Positions 7,653 to 17,376 are shown, counted from the first letter of the stretch. The stretch: 64,000 nucleotides of DNA from Beduinella massiliensis (GCF_900199405.1 NZ_LT963430.1:1581605-1645604); one strand, 5' to 3'. Notes: a model not told the origin generated them from the sequence alone. Translations and numbers: made by a program.

Positions 7653-10064
7653 ATGCAAAAAAGCCCTCTTATGAAGGATACGAGAGCGAACGGTGCGTTC
7701 TGCGCGTTTGCGCTGTCGGCGCTCTGCGCTTTTTTATCGCTCCTGCCCGCGATCTTGCCCTACGGCGGCAGGTTCGTGACCCGCGGCGATTACCTGGAGC
7801 AGCAGATCCCGTTCATCCTGGAAACGAGGCGCGTGCTGCTCTCCGGCACGCCCTATTGGAGCTGGAACACGTTCCTCGGCGCGAACTTCATCGGTTCCTA
7901 CTCCTTTTATACGCTGGGCAGTCCGTTCGTCTGGCCGCTCATTCTCTTGCCGGAGGCGGCGGTGCCCTACGGCATCAGCGTGATGGCGGTGCTCAAGCAC
8001 GCGGTATGCGGACTGACGAGTTACCTGTACCTGAAAAAGATGGTGAAGGAGGAGCGCGCCGCCCTTATCGGTTCCCTGCTCTATACTTTTTCTTCTTTTA
8101 CGGTCATCAATACGCAATTTTATCATTTTACGGAGGTCATCGCCTTTTTCCCGCTGATCCTGTTGGGGCTGGAAAACGCCTACTCAAAGGAACGGCGCCA
8201 CGGTGCGCTGGCGCTCGCCTGCGGGCTCAATGCGCTGTGCAACTACTACTTCATGGCGGGCACGGCGATCTTCACAGGGTTATACTTTGCGTGCCGCTTC
8301 TTTTCTGCGGACTGGCGCGTAAAAAGGCGGTTCAGAAAGAGCCTGAGCGTCCTGTTTGAGTGTGCGCTGGGCTGCCTGATGGCTTCCGTGCTGCTGATTC
8401 CGTCAGCATGGGCGCTGCTCAGCTTCACGCGCGCAAACGGCGTGCAGATGAAAATTTTCAGCATGTACGGCCTTTCCGACCTGCTGGAAAGGCTGCGCGT
8501 ATTTCTCATGCCCATCGAGAGCAACACGCTCAACGCCTTTTACGGAGACGCGGCGAACTGGTCGAGCGTAGCGGCTTACCTGCCCATGGCGGGCTGCGTG
8601 CTGGTCCTGCTTTACTTCCTGCGCCGGGGATGGAGCTGGCTCAAGACGCTGATCGTCCTTTGCCTGATCGTCTCGTTTGTGCCGGCGCTCAACGGGTTGT
8701 TTACCCTCGGATCAAACGTGGAATACACGCGCTGGTGGTATGCGCTGGAACTGATGCTGGCGCTCGCCTCCGCTTACGTGCTGGCGCGTCCCGACGCGCG
8801 GGATCGTTATCTTCGCCCGGCCGCCGCCGCGTCGCTCGCGCTGGCGGCGCTGCTGACGCTGCCGTGCCTGATTCCGCACTGGCTGCTGGCCGACTGGTAC
8901 GACAGCGACAACGGCGTGCTCGTACAGGTCGCAATTTTTCTGTATCGCCAGCAGTACCACGCGGCGTATGCTCCCTGCATCTTCCGCGTGATGGCGCTTG
9001 CGCTGACAGCGCTGAACTATGGAGCGCTGTGGGTGTTCGGCGGGAGGCTGCGGGAAGGCCGGGCGTTTATGCTGGCGCTGTGCGCGATCCTCGTGGTCAA
9101 CTACGCGGCGTTCATCGCGGTCAACGACCGCTACGTGCTTTCCGGCGGAGATACCGCGAACGACGGAACGGTCAGCATGGAGCGGATCGCCAAGGCGGAG
9201 CTGCTGGATGACCATCCCCGCCGGGAGGGAACGGCCTATTCCTACCGCATCGATCACAGCGGTCTTGCACGCAATTACAGCATGATCGTGAATGAGCCGT
9301 CGCTCACTTCCTTTCACAGCCTGCGGAGCGGCTATCTGCGTGATTTCGTCTATCAGGCGGGCTTCGGGTTCGACGAATCGACGACCGTACGCCCGCAGGA
9401 CGGGAGCGGTGCGCTGCGCAGCTTCCTTTCGGTCCAATACTATTATAACTTCGACGAGGAAAACGAACCGGGCGCGCCCGAGGGCTTCACGTTTCTGCGC
9501 AGGGAAGGGGACGTGAACGTCTACGAAAACCAGAACTACGTGCCCATGGGCTTCGTGTACGATACGTTTACCGACGTATTCGACCAGGCACTCACGCCGG
9601 AAACGACCGCGGAGGTGATGCTGAAGGCCGTTGTGCTGCGCGGATCTCAGGTCGGAGGCGTTTCAGGCATGACTCCGAAACGCCTCCTTGAGCAGCCGGA
9701 ACGTACCTGGCAGGAAGCTGCGGCGGAGCTGCGGGAGAACGCCTGCGACAGCTTTGAGGGGACGCCCGCAGGCTTTACGGCGCACATCGACGCGAAGCGC
9801 GACGGCATCCTTTGCTTCACGGTGCCGTTTGACAAGGGGTGGAGTGCGACGGTCGACGGAAAACCTGTGGACGTGCTCAGCGTGAACCTCGCCTTCATGG
9901 GCGTCACCCTTCGCGCGGGAGAGCACGTGATCGAATTTACCTACCGGGTACGCGGGCTGGCGCTGGGCGCGCTCATGAGTGCCTGCGCGGCGCTGGTCTG
10001 GGCCGTTTACGCCGGGGTATACGCCGGGCGGCGCAGAAGACGTGCGAAGCGGGGAAGAATATAA
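7653..10064 (+). CDS. YfhO-family polytopic membrane protein
   Basis: 803-residue protein with about a dozen hydrophobic helices spread over residues 14-470 and a final one near 765-790. A large extracellular region (about 480-760) lies between. The family pattern is clear: the N-terminal RGDYLEQQIPFILETRR loop after the first helix (acidic, substrate-binding type in GT-C-like proteins) and the C-terminal FDKGWSATVDGKPVDVLSVNLAF block. YfhO-like proteins are thought to act as glycosyltransferases or flippases on lipoteichoic acid or lipid-linked sugars; the exact role here is not known. It is a single-gene transcript with its own promoter and terminator. Confidence 0.9.
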   Translation: MQKSPLMKDTRANGAFCAFALSALCAFLSLLPAILPYGGRFVTRGDYLEQQIPFILETRRVLLSGTPYWSWNTFLGANFIGSYSFYTLGSPFVWPLILLPEAAVPYGISVMAVLKHAVCGLTSYLYLKKMVKEERAALIGSLLYTFSSFTVINTQFYHFTEVIAFFPLILLGLENAYSKERRHGALALACGLNALCNYYFMAGTAIFTGLYFACRFFSADWRVKRRFRKSLSVLFECALGCLMASVLLIPSAWALLSFTRANGVQMKIFSMYGLSDLLERLRVFLMPIESNTLNAFYGDAANWSSVAAYLPMAGCVLVLLYFLRRGWSWLKTLIVLCLIVSFVPALNGLFTLGSNVEYTRWWYALELMLALASAYVLARPDARDRYLRPAAAASLALAALLTLPCLIPHWLLADWYDSDNGVLVQVAIFLYRQQYHAAYAPCIFRVMALALTALNYGALWVFGGRLREGRAFMLALCAILVVNYAAFIAVNDRYVLSGGDTANDGTVSMERIAKAELLDDHPRREGTAYSYRIDHSGLARNYSMIVNEPSLTSFHSLRSGYLRDFVYQAGFGFDESTTVRPQDGSGALRSFLSVQYYYNFDEENEPGAPEGFTFLRREGDVNVYENQNYVPMGFVYDTFTDVFDQALTPETTAEVMLKAVVLRGSQVGGVSGMTPKRLLEQPERTWQEAAAELRENACDSFEGTPAGFTAHIDAKRDGILCFTVPFDKGWSATVDGKPVDVLSVNLAFMGVTLRAGEHVIEFTYRVRGLALGALMSACAALVWAVYAGVYAGRRRRRAKRGRI

Positions 10065-10073
10065 AAATACGGA

Positions 10074-10110
10074 CGGCGGCGCCTGGGAAACCCCCGGGCG
10101 CCGCCGTTTT
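10074..10110 (+). terminator. Terminator after the yfhO-family gene
   Basis: 14-bp GC stem (10074-10087 with 10093-10106, one G-U pair) followed by TTTT. Confidence 0.85.
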
Positions 10111-10408
10111 GACTGGATGTGACAAAAAATGTATGTCTTTGTAAGGACCACGAGGATTTAAAGGGAATTTTACACATGAAAGATGTTTTCTTAAGGCTGG
10201 CATGTTAGAATAAACGAGACGGCCGGGATGAGCCTTTGCCCAAATACGCCTTTGTGCAAAGACGGATTTCGTATTTGTGCATGACTTTTTGCTTAATTGT
10301 AATGATTGCCTTAAAAATAGACAAATAATGATACAGTATGACAAACGCGAAGACTGTTTTCACGCCGGTCGCTATGATAAAATAACGTCAGGATAAGGAG
10401 GAACGCCC
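10111..10408 (+). other. AT-rich intergenic leader before the MBL hydrolase gene
   Basis: No gene is seen. The stretch is markedly AT-richer than its surroundings. It holds a nested stem-loop: CAAATACG (10241-10248) pairs with CGTATTTG (10270-10277), enclosing CTTTG/CAAAG. TATGAT at 10373-10378 is a possible -10 element, with no good -35. AAGGAGGAA sits before the next start at 10409. Confidence 0.5.
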
Positions 10409-11269
10409 ATGAAACTTACATTTTTAGGGACAGGCGCTGGAGAAGGATATCCCGGACTCTGGTGTGAATGTCCGCACTGCGATTACGCGCGCAAGCACGG
10501 AGGAAAGAACGTCCGTACAAACAGCTGCGCGGTGCTCGACGAGAGCCTGCTGATCGATATCGGCCCCGGATGCTTCGACAATGCCGCGCGCTTTGGCGTG
10601 AACCTCTGCCACGTCACCTCGCTGCTGATTACCCATCCGCACGAGGATCACCTCTACCCGCAGCACCTGACCTGGAGGCGGACGGACGAGGGGAACCTGG
10701 GGCTTCCGTATGCGGAGCAGATGCGCAGGGGCGGTCCGCGTTTTACCCCTATCCCCGAACTCACGGTGTACGGCGGAGCGTTTACCGAAAAGCTGCTCTC
10801 GTCGCAGCGTGAACAGCTGGAAGGCGCGCGGATGCGCTTTGAGCGGATCGAGGAAGGGGTAACCTTTCAGGCGGGCGCATACCGCGTGACGCCCGTGCGC
10901 GGAAACCACGTGGAGCGCGGTTTCTCGCACAGCTACATCATCGAGAAGGATGGGCGCACGATGCTCTACGCGCTCGATACGGGCAGCTACGATCCGGACA
11001 TGGAGGCGCTGCTTAAAAAATACGTCTTCAACCTCATCGTCATGGAGGGAACCACGGGGTTGACCGAACAGTACGGCGGCCATATGTGCCTCGTCAACAA
11101 CGTGCGCATGCTGCATTTCTTTCAGGATAACGGCTGCTATGCGGCGGACGGCCGTTTCGTGCTGACGCACATGTCGCCTCACTGGTGCCCGCCGCACGAC
11201 TGGTACGAATCCATCGCCGGAGCGGAAGGGGTGACGCTTTCTTATGACGGCATGCAGATTGAAGTCTAG
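10409..11269 (+). CDS. MBL-fold metallo-hydrolase, PhnP-like
   Basis: 286-residue metallo-beta-lactamase-fold enzyme. The dinuclear metal motif is HPHEDH (HxHxDH, about residues 76-81), with a later His near GNHVERGFSH and Asp in YALDTGSYD. The N-terminal FLGTGAGEGYPGLWCECPHC resembles PhnP-type phosphodiesterases, which carry a Cys-rich first loop. It overlaps the first permease gene by about 26 bp, so it probably belongs to the sugar-import operon and may cleave a phosphodiester or cyclic ester made from the imported substrate; that role is inference. Confidence 0.85.
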   Translation: MKLTFLGTGAGEGYPGLWCECPHCDYARKHGGKNVRTNSCAVLDESLLIDIGPGCFDNAARFGVNLCHVTSLLITHPHEDHLYPQHLTWRRTDEGNLGLPYAEQMRRGGPRFTPIPELTVYGGAFTEKLLSSQREQLEGARMRFERIEEGVTFQAGAYRVTPVRGNHVERGFSHSYIIEKDGRTMLYALDTGSYDPDMEALLKKYVFNLIVMEGTTGLTEQYGGHMCLVNNVRMLHFFQDNGCYAADGRFVLTHMSPHWCPPHDWYESIAGAEGVTLSYDGMQIEV

Positions 11270-12179
11270 AAAACCCATCCGTCAAAGATTGAAGCAGTAC
11301 TGGCCCGCTTACCTGCTGCTGCTTCCGGTTGTTATCTGGTATCTGATCTTCTGCTACGCGCCGATGGGCGGGCTGGTGATCGCCTTCAAGAAGTACAGCG
11401 TGATCCGCGGCATCGCCGACAGCCCCTGGGTCGGCTGGCAGAACTTTGAAAAGCTGTTTTCCTCCGCCGCTTTCGTTCGCTCGATCAAGAATACGCTCAT
11501 CATCAGCGGGCTGAATTTGCTGGTCGGCTTCCCGATTCCGATCGTCTTTGCGATTCTGCTCAATGAAATGCGCTATATGCGCTTTAAAAAGCTCGTTCAA
11601 ACGGTCAGCTACCTGCCGCACTTCATCTCCTGGTCCGTCGCGGGCGGCATGGTCTACATGCTGCTTTCGCCCAGCACCGGCGCGATCAGCGCGGTGGTGA
11701 GGGCGCTGGGCGGCCAGCCGCAGAACTACCTGGGATTGAGCAAGTACTTCCGCACGATCGTGGTCGCCTCGCACGTGTGGAAATCCATCGGCTGGTCCGC
11801 CATCATCTACATGGCCGCCATCTCCTCCGTGGACGAGCAGTTGTACGAGGCGGCGCTGATCGACGGCGCGGGGCGTTTCGCCCGCATCTGGCACGTGACG
11901 CTGCCCGGCATCCGCAGCATCATTTCCATCCAGCTCATTTTAGCCGTAGGCAACATCCTGACCGTCAGCTTTGACCAGATCTTTATCCTGATCAACGACC
12001 TGACGCTGGAGGTGGGCGAAACCATCGATTACTTCATTTACCGTGTCGGCCTGGGTTCCTCCAACAACTTCAGCCTTGCGACGGCGTCCGGCATGCTCAA
12101 GTCCGTGATCGGCCTTGCGCTGGTTCTGGTCACCAATGCGGTTTGCCGCAAGCTGACCGACGGGGAGGGAATCTGGTAA
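11244..12179 (+). CDS. CUT1 sugar ABC transporter permease, LplB/MalF-like
   Basis: 311-residue membrane subunit with six predicted helices. The YAPMGGLVIAFKKYSVIRG segment after helix 1 is characteristic of the LplB/YtcP branch of oligosaccharide importers. The coupling loop EAALIDGAGRFARIWHVTLP is present near residues 194-213. The ATG at 11244 overlaps the MBL gene and has GGAAGGGG upstream; a TTG at 11259 is an alternative. No ATPase is encoded nearby, as is usual for CUT1 systems that share an MsmX-type ATPase. Confidence 0.93.
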   Translation: MTACRLKSRKPIRQRLKQYWPAYLLLLPVVIWYLIFCYAPMGGLVIAFKKYSVIRGIADSPWVGWQNFEKLFSSAAFVRSIKNTLIISGLNLLVGFPIPIVFAILLNEMRYMRFKKLVQTVSYLPHFISWSVAGGMVYMLLSPSTGAISAVVRALGGQPQNYLGLSKYFRTIVVASHVWKSIGWSAIIYMAAISSVDEQLYEAALIDGAGRFARIWHVTLPGIRSIISIQLILAVGNILTVSFDQIFILINDLTLEVGETIDYFIYRVGLGSSNNFSLATASGMLKSVIGLALVLVTNAVCRKLTDGEGIW

Positions 12180-13051
12180 TGAAGATCAAGAAGAAGCCCG
12201 TGGATTACGCGTTTGAGAGCGTCAACGTGCTGCTGATGCTGCTGGTGCTCGTCTGCACGCTGTATCCGTTCTGGTACGTTCTGGTTGGCTCCGTTTCCAG
12301 CGTAGGCCATCTGATCAAAAACGGCTTCGTGCTCTGGCCGGATGGGCTGAACCTGGACGCCTATCAGCAGGTATTCCGCAACAGCCTTATTCCCACCGCT
12401 TACCGCAACACGATATGCATCACCCTCGCAGGCACCGCGATCAGCATGGTGCTGACCATTCTGGGCGCGTACGTCCTCACGATCAAAAAGCTGCCCGGGC
12501 GCACAGCAATCACGTTTTTCTTCGTCTTCACCATGCTGTTCAGCGGCGGACTGGTGCCCACCTATCTGGTGGTGAGCGAGCTGGAGCTGCTCGATACGCT
12601 TTGGGCGCTGATCCTTCCCAGTGCTGTGAGCACCTATAACCTGGTGCTGATGCGAAATTTCTTTCAGAGCGTGCCAGACAGCCTGTACGAGGCGGCATCT
12701 ATCGAGGGAGAGACGCTGGTGGGGTATCTGCTCCACATCCTGCTGCCGCTTTCCGGCGCGGCGATCGCTACCATCGCGCTCTTTTACGCCGTGGGCTATT
12801 GGAATGATTACTTCAAGAGTTTGATCTACATTCGGGACAACACCCTCTGGCCCATGCAGACCGTACTGCGCCAGGCGCTGCAGACGGCGCAGTTCAACAC
12901 CATGATGTACGACGACTCCGCGCAGACCCTGGCATCCGAAACCCTGAAGGACGCCATGATCGTGGTGACGGTCGTGCCCATCCTGTGCGTGTATCCCTTC
13001 GTGCAGAAGTACTTCGTGAAGGGCGTCATGGTCGGATCTCTCAAGGGCTGA
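12179..13051 (+). CDS. CUT1 sugar ABC transporter permease, YtcP/MalG-like
   Basis: Second membrane subunit, 290 residues and six helices. It starts with KKKPVDYAFESVNVLLMLLVLVCTLYPFWYV, and the coupling loop is seen as LYEAASIEGETLVGYLLHILLPLS. Its ATG at 12179 overlaps the previous TAA (TAATG) with GGGGAGGG upstream. It pairs with the 11244-12179 permease to form the channel. Confidence 0.93.
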   Translation: MKIKKKPVDYAFESVNVLLMLLVLVCTLYPFWYVLVGSVSSVGHLIKNGFVLWPDGLNLDAYQQVFRNSLIPTAYRNTICITLAGTAISMVLTILGAYVLTIKKLPGRTAITFFFVFTMLFSGGLVPTYLVVSELELLDTLWALILPSAVSTYNLVLMRNFFQSVPDSLYEAASIEGETLVGYLLHILLPLSGAAIATIALFYAVGYWNDYFKSLIYIRDNTLWPMQTVLRQALQTAQFNTMMYDDSAQTLASETLKDAMIVVTVVPILCVYPFVQKYFVKGVMVGSLKG

Positions 13052-13103
13052 CGTATCGGGACCTTGCATAGCGGGCGCTATGTGAATAAAAGGAGGTATC
13101 ATC

Positions 13104-14630
13104 GTGAAAAAATCTCTATCTCTCGTGATGGTTCTCATGCTGCTGCTGTCGGCGCTGCCGGCGTTCGGCGTGGCTGAAGGAGAACCAGTGAAGCTGGACG
13201 TGTTCTACGCCACCTCACGCCCCATGAACGACGCGACGGAGCTCACGCACCAGTACATCAAGGACACGCTCGGCGTGGACGTGAACCTGATTCAGGGCGA
13301 CAGCAGCAACTTCGTGCAGCAGCTGGCGCTGTACATCTCCAGCGGCGACATGCCGGACGTCATCTGGTGCGACTACAACGTATGGATGGAATACGCCAAG
13401 GAAGGCGCGTGGGCTGACCTGAGCGCTTACCTGACCGACGCGAACGCGGATCTCATGAGCTACGTGGGCGACAACTGGGTCTACATGACGATGGACGACC
13501 AGGTGCTGGGCGTGCCGAGCATGCTGGACGTGCCCTCCAGCCACGTGACCTTCCTGCGTCAGGACTGGCTTACCAAGCTGGGCCTCGAATCCCCCAAGAC
13601 GCTGGACGAGTTCACCGAAGTGATGCGCGCCTTTAAGACGCAGGATCCCGACGGAAACGGCAAGGACGACACCTACGGCCTGAGCGGCGCGGGCGCGGAC
13701 TATCTCTCCTTCCTCATGGGCGCTTTCGGCGCGTCGAGCGAGGAGGACTACTTCCTGAACGACGACGGCACCATCACCACCAACGCCATCAGCGAAGAGT
13801 ACCGGGCGGCGCTGCGCTACCTGCGGGACATCTACGCTGAAGGTCTGATCGACCCGGAAATGTTTACCTGTACCTATGAGCAGGCCCAGGCAAAGTGGGG
13901 CCGCGGCGAAATGGGCATCTGGTCCGCGTGGTGGAGCCACGGCGGCAACGCTTATTCGCGGTTTGACTTTGGCGCCCTGCAGCCCGATGCAAACGTGCAG
14001 GCGGTTCTGCCCCCTGTCGGCGCGGACGGCAAGAGCGGAAACCTCTACTCGGCGCCCTTTACCTCCGTGGTCGGCATCAGCTACCTGTGCACGCCCGAAG
14101 AAGTGGAAGCGGCGGTGAAGCTGCTCAACTTCCAAGCGGGCGGCTACGGCTACCGCGTGTGCCAGTACGGCGTCGAGAACGAGTTCTTCGATTGGGACGA
14201 GGCGACCAACACCACCACCTGGTACTGGGGCGTGAACGACAACAAGTCCAAGTCCGGCAAGTACGAAATTACGGACATGGAGGTCTACAAGATGCTCTTC
14301 CACGAGGACTGGCAGGCGCAGGCCAACGCCCTGGTCGATACGCCGGCGAGCAAGCTGCACACCGCAGGCTCCGACATGCGTTACGTGGAACCCGCGCGCG
14401 AGGACGTCTTCTGCATGTTCCTTACGGACGAGTACATCGAGAACAACGCCGAGCTGAAGACCTTCTTCAAGACGAATATGCTGGCCTTCATCATGGGCGA
14501 GAAGGACATCGAAACCGATTGGGATGCCTACGTCAAGGAATACCTGAGCATGGGCGGCGAAGCGACGCGTCAGTCTCAGCTTGCGGCCTACAACGCAGCG
14601 TACGGCACCGCCTGCACGTTCGCGGAATAA
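13104..14630 (+). CDS. Extracellular sugar-binding protein, LplA-like
   Basis: 508-residue binding protein of the CUT1 importer. The start is GTG at 13104 behind AAAAGGAGG. It has a Sec signal peptide (about residues 1-24, ALPAFGVAEG) but no lipobox Cys, so it would be released or wall-held rather than lipid-anchored. Family features include a long type-1 solute-binding fold with GDMPDVIWCDY near residue 85 and FKTQDPDGNGKDDTYGLSG, a calcium-like loop common in LplA proteins. The gene is followed by strong hairpins that probably lower read-through into the sensor gene. Confidence 0.92.
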   Translation: MKKSLSLVMVLMLLLSALPAFGVAEGEPVKLDVFYATSRPMNDATELTHQYIKDTLGVDVNLIQGDSSNFVQQLALYISSGDMPDVIWCDYNVWMEYAKEGAWADLSAYLTDANADLMSYVGDNWVYMTMDDQVLGVPSMLDVPSSHVTFLRQDWLTKLGLESPKTLDEFTEVMRAFKTQDPDGNGKDDTYGLSGAGADYLSFLMGAFGASSEEDYFLNDDGTITTNAISEEYRAALRYLRDIYAEGLIDPEMFTCTYEQAQAKWGRGEMGIWSAWWSHGGNAYSRFDFGALQPDANVQAVLPPVGADGKSGNLYSAPFTSVVGISYLCTPEEVEAAVKLLNFQAGGYGYRVCQYGVENEFFDWDEATNTTTWYWGVNDNKSKSGKYEITDMEVYKMLFHEDWQAQANALVDTPASKLHTAGSDMRYVEPAREDVFCMFLTDEYIENNAELKTFFKTNMLAFIMGEKDIETDWDAYVKEYLSMGGEATRQSQLAAYNAAYGTACTFAE

Positions 14631-14657
14631 GCGCAAATTCCTGTGAAAGAATAATCT

Positions 14658-14731
14658 GCGCCGGGGTCTTCGGACTCCGGCGCGGATGAAGACAGCCCGG
14701 TGCGTCACCGCCGGGCTGTCTTCATCCGCGC
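14658..14731 (+). terminator. Two overlapping hairpins after the binding-protein gene
   Basis: Hairpin 1 (14658-14683) has an 11-bp stem capped by the very stable C(UUCG)G tetraloop. Hairpin 2 (14680-14700 paired with 14711-14731) has perfect 21-bp arms and a 10-nt loop. They share bases 14680-14683, so they compete at the edge. No T-run follows. They may act as an mRNA stabiliser or partial terminator between the binding-protein and kinase genes. Confidence 0.8.
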
Positions 14732-14804
14732 GGCGTGCCGCCGCAAGGGGGCGGCCGGGAGCGTCCGCCCGGCCCGCCCCACCTTAAGTCAGGAGATGGA
14801 TGAA

Positions 14805-16583
14805 ATGCCCGGATTTCCCAGGGACTCCCTGGCCCGCAAGATGATGCTGTGGTTCACGCTCGTCATCCTGGTGCCGTCCGTGGTGCTGTCCATCTTTTTG
14901 TACGGGACGGCGGCCGGACGGTATTACGACACGCTGGTAGAGGACGACTATGCCATCCTCGGCATGGCGTGCGAGAACATCAGGAACAGCTCGGCCATGG
15001 TGGAAAACATCGTGGAAGTGCTGTCGTTTAACCGGGACGTGCTCAAGCTTCTGACGGACGAGCGAATGAGCCAATACAGCCGGGTCATCATGCAGCAAAA
15101 TGAGGTGCAGGAGGCGCTGGCGCAGTCCCGCGCCTTTTTGTCGCCGCTGGAGGCGAACATCGTGCTCTTCGCCCGGGACGAGCGCGTGCCTGTCAGCTAC
15201 TGGTATCTGCTGAACCTGAACAGCGCGCTGGACACACCGGACTATCAGGCGTTCGCGCAGAGCGGCCGAAGCGACGCATGGGTGGGCATGGGCATGATCT
15301 ACCCGCCCAGCACCGTCATCTTCCCGGACAGCAACCGCGAAATGTTTTGCTATTACCGCAGCGTGATTTCGGGGCTCGGGCAGAGCGCGGGCGTACTCAA
15401 GTGCGGGGTCGCGAAGGAAAAGCTCTTTTCTGCCGTCGATATTCCCAACTTTGACGGGGACGTCTACGTGCTGGGGGACGGCGGTGCCATTTATCAAAGC
15501 GCCGGAGCGCCGGCGCTGCCCGACGGACTGGACGCGGGAGCGAGACGCCAGATGGCGGACGGGAAGCTTTATCTTACCCGATCCATCGACGCGCTGGGCG
15601 TGCGGCTCATGATGGGCATAGACAGCGGGAAGATCATGCGGCAGGCGCTTCAAAGCGGCATTCCGCAGCTGCTGGCAGGGCTTGCAAGCAGCCTGTTTAT
15701 CCTGCTGGCTACCTGGACGTTTCTGCGCTCAATCCAAAAGCGGCTGGACCAGGCCGTGGCGTTCACCAAGCAGGTGCGAGAGGGGAACCTCGACATCGCC
15801 TTTCCGGATCCGGGGGAAAACGAAATCGGGCAGCTGATCGTGTCGTTCAATTCCCTGATGGGCCAGCTTCAGGCGGAGGCGCGGGAGCGAATCAAGCACG
15901 AAAAGGCGGAAAAGCGAGCCCTTCGCCTCGCGCTTCAGTACCAGGTGAACCCGCACTTTCTGTTCAACACCCTGAACTGGATTCAGATGACGGCGGAGCT
16001 CGGCGTGGAGAGGGAGCTGCTTTCGCAGGCCATCACCCTGCTGGGCAAGCTGCTGCGCTATAACCTGAACGAGCAGGCCACAGCCACGCTCGAGGAGGAG
16101 CGAGACAACACCCGCAGCTACGTGCAGCTCATGAACATGCGCAAGCACGACATCGTTTCCCTGGAATTCAGGACGGACAACCTGCCGGACGACATGCTGT
16201 TGATCCGCTTTCTCTTTCAGCCGATCTGCGAAAACGCCATTCAGCACGGTATCGTTGGGGACAGGCAGCTGCACATCGTCGTCAGCGGCTCCATCGAGGG
16301 CGCGTGGGCGCACTTTGACATCGAAAACGACGGCGCGATGATTTCCGAAGAGAAGCTGGCAAATCTCGACATTCACAGTAAAGAGGCGCAGAGCCGAGGC
16401 GGCGTTGGCCTCGCAAACGTCTTCGCGCGGATACGGCTGCTGTACGGACCGGATTCGGAGCTGACGATCACCTCCCGGCCTGGCTTGACCCGGGTAAGCG
16501 TCTCCTTCAAGTACGCGCAGGACGTGGGGGCTGCGAATGAAAAGAAAGGGGAGGATGCGCATGCGGCTGCTGATCGTGGATGA
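14805..16583 (+). CDS. Sensor histidine kinase, YesM family
   Basis: 592-residue membrane kinase. Order: TM1 (about residues 12-34), large extracellular sensing domain, TM2 (about 285-305), HAMP linker, then the His_kinase domain with YQVNPHFLFNTLNW (phospho-accepting His near 384) and a HATPase domain with ICENAIQHG and GGVGLANVFARI. AGGAG at 14791-14795 selects the ATG at 14805 over a longer frame that would run through the upstream hairpin. It presumably senses the substrate of the 11.2-14.6 kb importer and phosphorylates the adjacent regulator. Confidence 0.95.
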   Translation: MPGFPRDSLARKMMLWFTLVILVPSVVLSIFLYGTAAGRYYDTLVEDDYAILGMACENIRNSSAMVENIVEVLSFNRDVLKLLTDERMSQYSRVIMQQNEVQEALAQSRAFLSPLEANIVLFARDERVPVSYWYLLNLNSALDTPDYQAFAQSGRSDAWVGMGMIYPPSTVIFPDSNREMFCYYRSVISGLGQSAGVLKCGVAKEKLFSAVDIPNFDGDVYVLGDGGAIYQSAGAPALPDGLDAGARRQMADGKLYLTRSIDALGVRLMMGIDSGKIMRQALQSGIPQLLAGLASSLFILLATWTFLRSIQKRLDQAVAFTKQVREGNLDIAFPDPGENEIGQLIVSFNSLMGQLQAEARERIKHEKAEKRALRLALQYQVNPHFLFNTLNWIQMTAELGVERELLSQAITLLGKLLRYNLNEQATATLEEERDNTRSYVQLMNMRKHDIVSLEFRTDNLPDDMLLIRFLFQPICENAIQHGIVGDRQLHIVVSGSIEGAWAHFDIENDGAMISEEKLANLDIHSKEAQSRGGVGLANVFARIRLLYGPDSELTITSRPGLTRVSVSFKYAQDVGAANEKKGEDAHAAADRG

Positions 16584-17316
16584 CGACGAGCTGACCTGCC
16601 GCGGGATGCAGGCGCGGATACGGGACATGCGCTTTGAGGCGCTTCAGGAGGTAGAGATCGCCTTTTCGGCGGAGGAAGCGCTGAGCTATGCACAGGCCTT
16701 CAAGGTGGACGTCCTCCTGACGGACGTCCGGATGGTGGACATGAACGGGCTTGAGCTGATCGCGGAAATACAGCGGACCAATCCGAAGATCCTGAGCGTC
16801 ATCATGACCGCTTACGCGAATTTTGAATACGCCCACCAGGCCATCAAGCTGGGCGTGGTGGACTTTCTGCTGAAGCCCTTCAGCAAGGAGGAAATGCAGC
16901 AGACCCTGCAAAAGGTCATCGAACAGGCCGCCGCCCGGCGCGATTCCCCACCCACGCAGCCGGAGGACGACCTCGCAAGCGAGCCCATCGCCTGGGCGAA
17001 GAATTACGTGCGCCAACACCTGGATCAGGAGATCAACATGTCGCTGGTGGCGAACAAGCTGAACCTGAGCTACAGCTATTTCAGCAAGCTCTTCAAGCAG
17101 CAGACGGGGCAGAGCTTTTCCGCCTACATTACCGACGAGAAGATGAAAGCGGCGGGGAACCTGCTGCGCTCGGGCAGGAAGACGAACGAGGTGGCGCTGG
17201 GGCTTGGCTATCACACGCCCCAGAATTTCAACCGCGCGTTCCTGCGCTACTGGAACTGTACGCCCGGAGAATACCGGCGGAGGAGCGGAAAGCGGCAGAA
17301 GGATGCGCCGCAGTAA
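16561..17316 (+). CDS. AraC-type response regulator, YesN family
   Basis: 251 residues. It has a receiver domain starting MRLLIVDDDE, with phospho-acceptor Asp55 (LLTDVRM) and Lys in LLKPFSKEE. A C-terminal AraC double helix-turn-helix follows, with LSYSYFSKLFKQQTGQSF and VALGLGYHTPQNFNRAFLRY. The ATG at 16561, six bases after GGGGAGG, is preferred over in-frame starts at 16537 and 16555; it overlaps the kinase end by 23 bp. It probably activates the importer operon. Confidence 0.95.
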   Translation: MRLLIVDDDELTCRGMQARIRDMRFEALQEVEIAFSAEEALSYAQAFKVDVLLTDVRMVDMNGLELIAEIQRTNPKILSVIMTAYANFEYAHQAIKLGVVDFLLKPFSKEEMQQTLQKVIEQAAARRDSPPTQPEDDLASEPIAWAKNYVRQHLDQEINMSLVANKLNLSYSYFSKLFKQQTGQSFSAYITDEKMKAAGNLLRSGRKTNEVALGLGYHTPQNFNRAFLRYWNCTPGEYRRRSGKRQKDAPQ

Positions 17317-17323
17317 CGCCATA

Positions 17324-17361
17324 GGAAAAGGGTTCCCGCGATGAGACGGGAACCCTTTCCT
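17324..17361. terminator. Convergent terminator between regulator and sirtuin genes
   Basis: Arms 17324-17338 and 17347-17361 pair with one bulged A around an 8-nt loop. The left arm is A-rich and the right arm T-rich, so it can serve both strands. Confidence 0.75.
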
Positions 17362-17376
17362 TATGACCTTCTTAGA

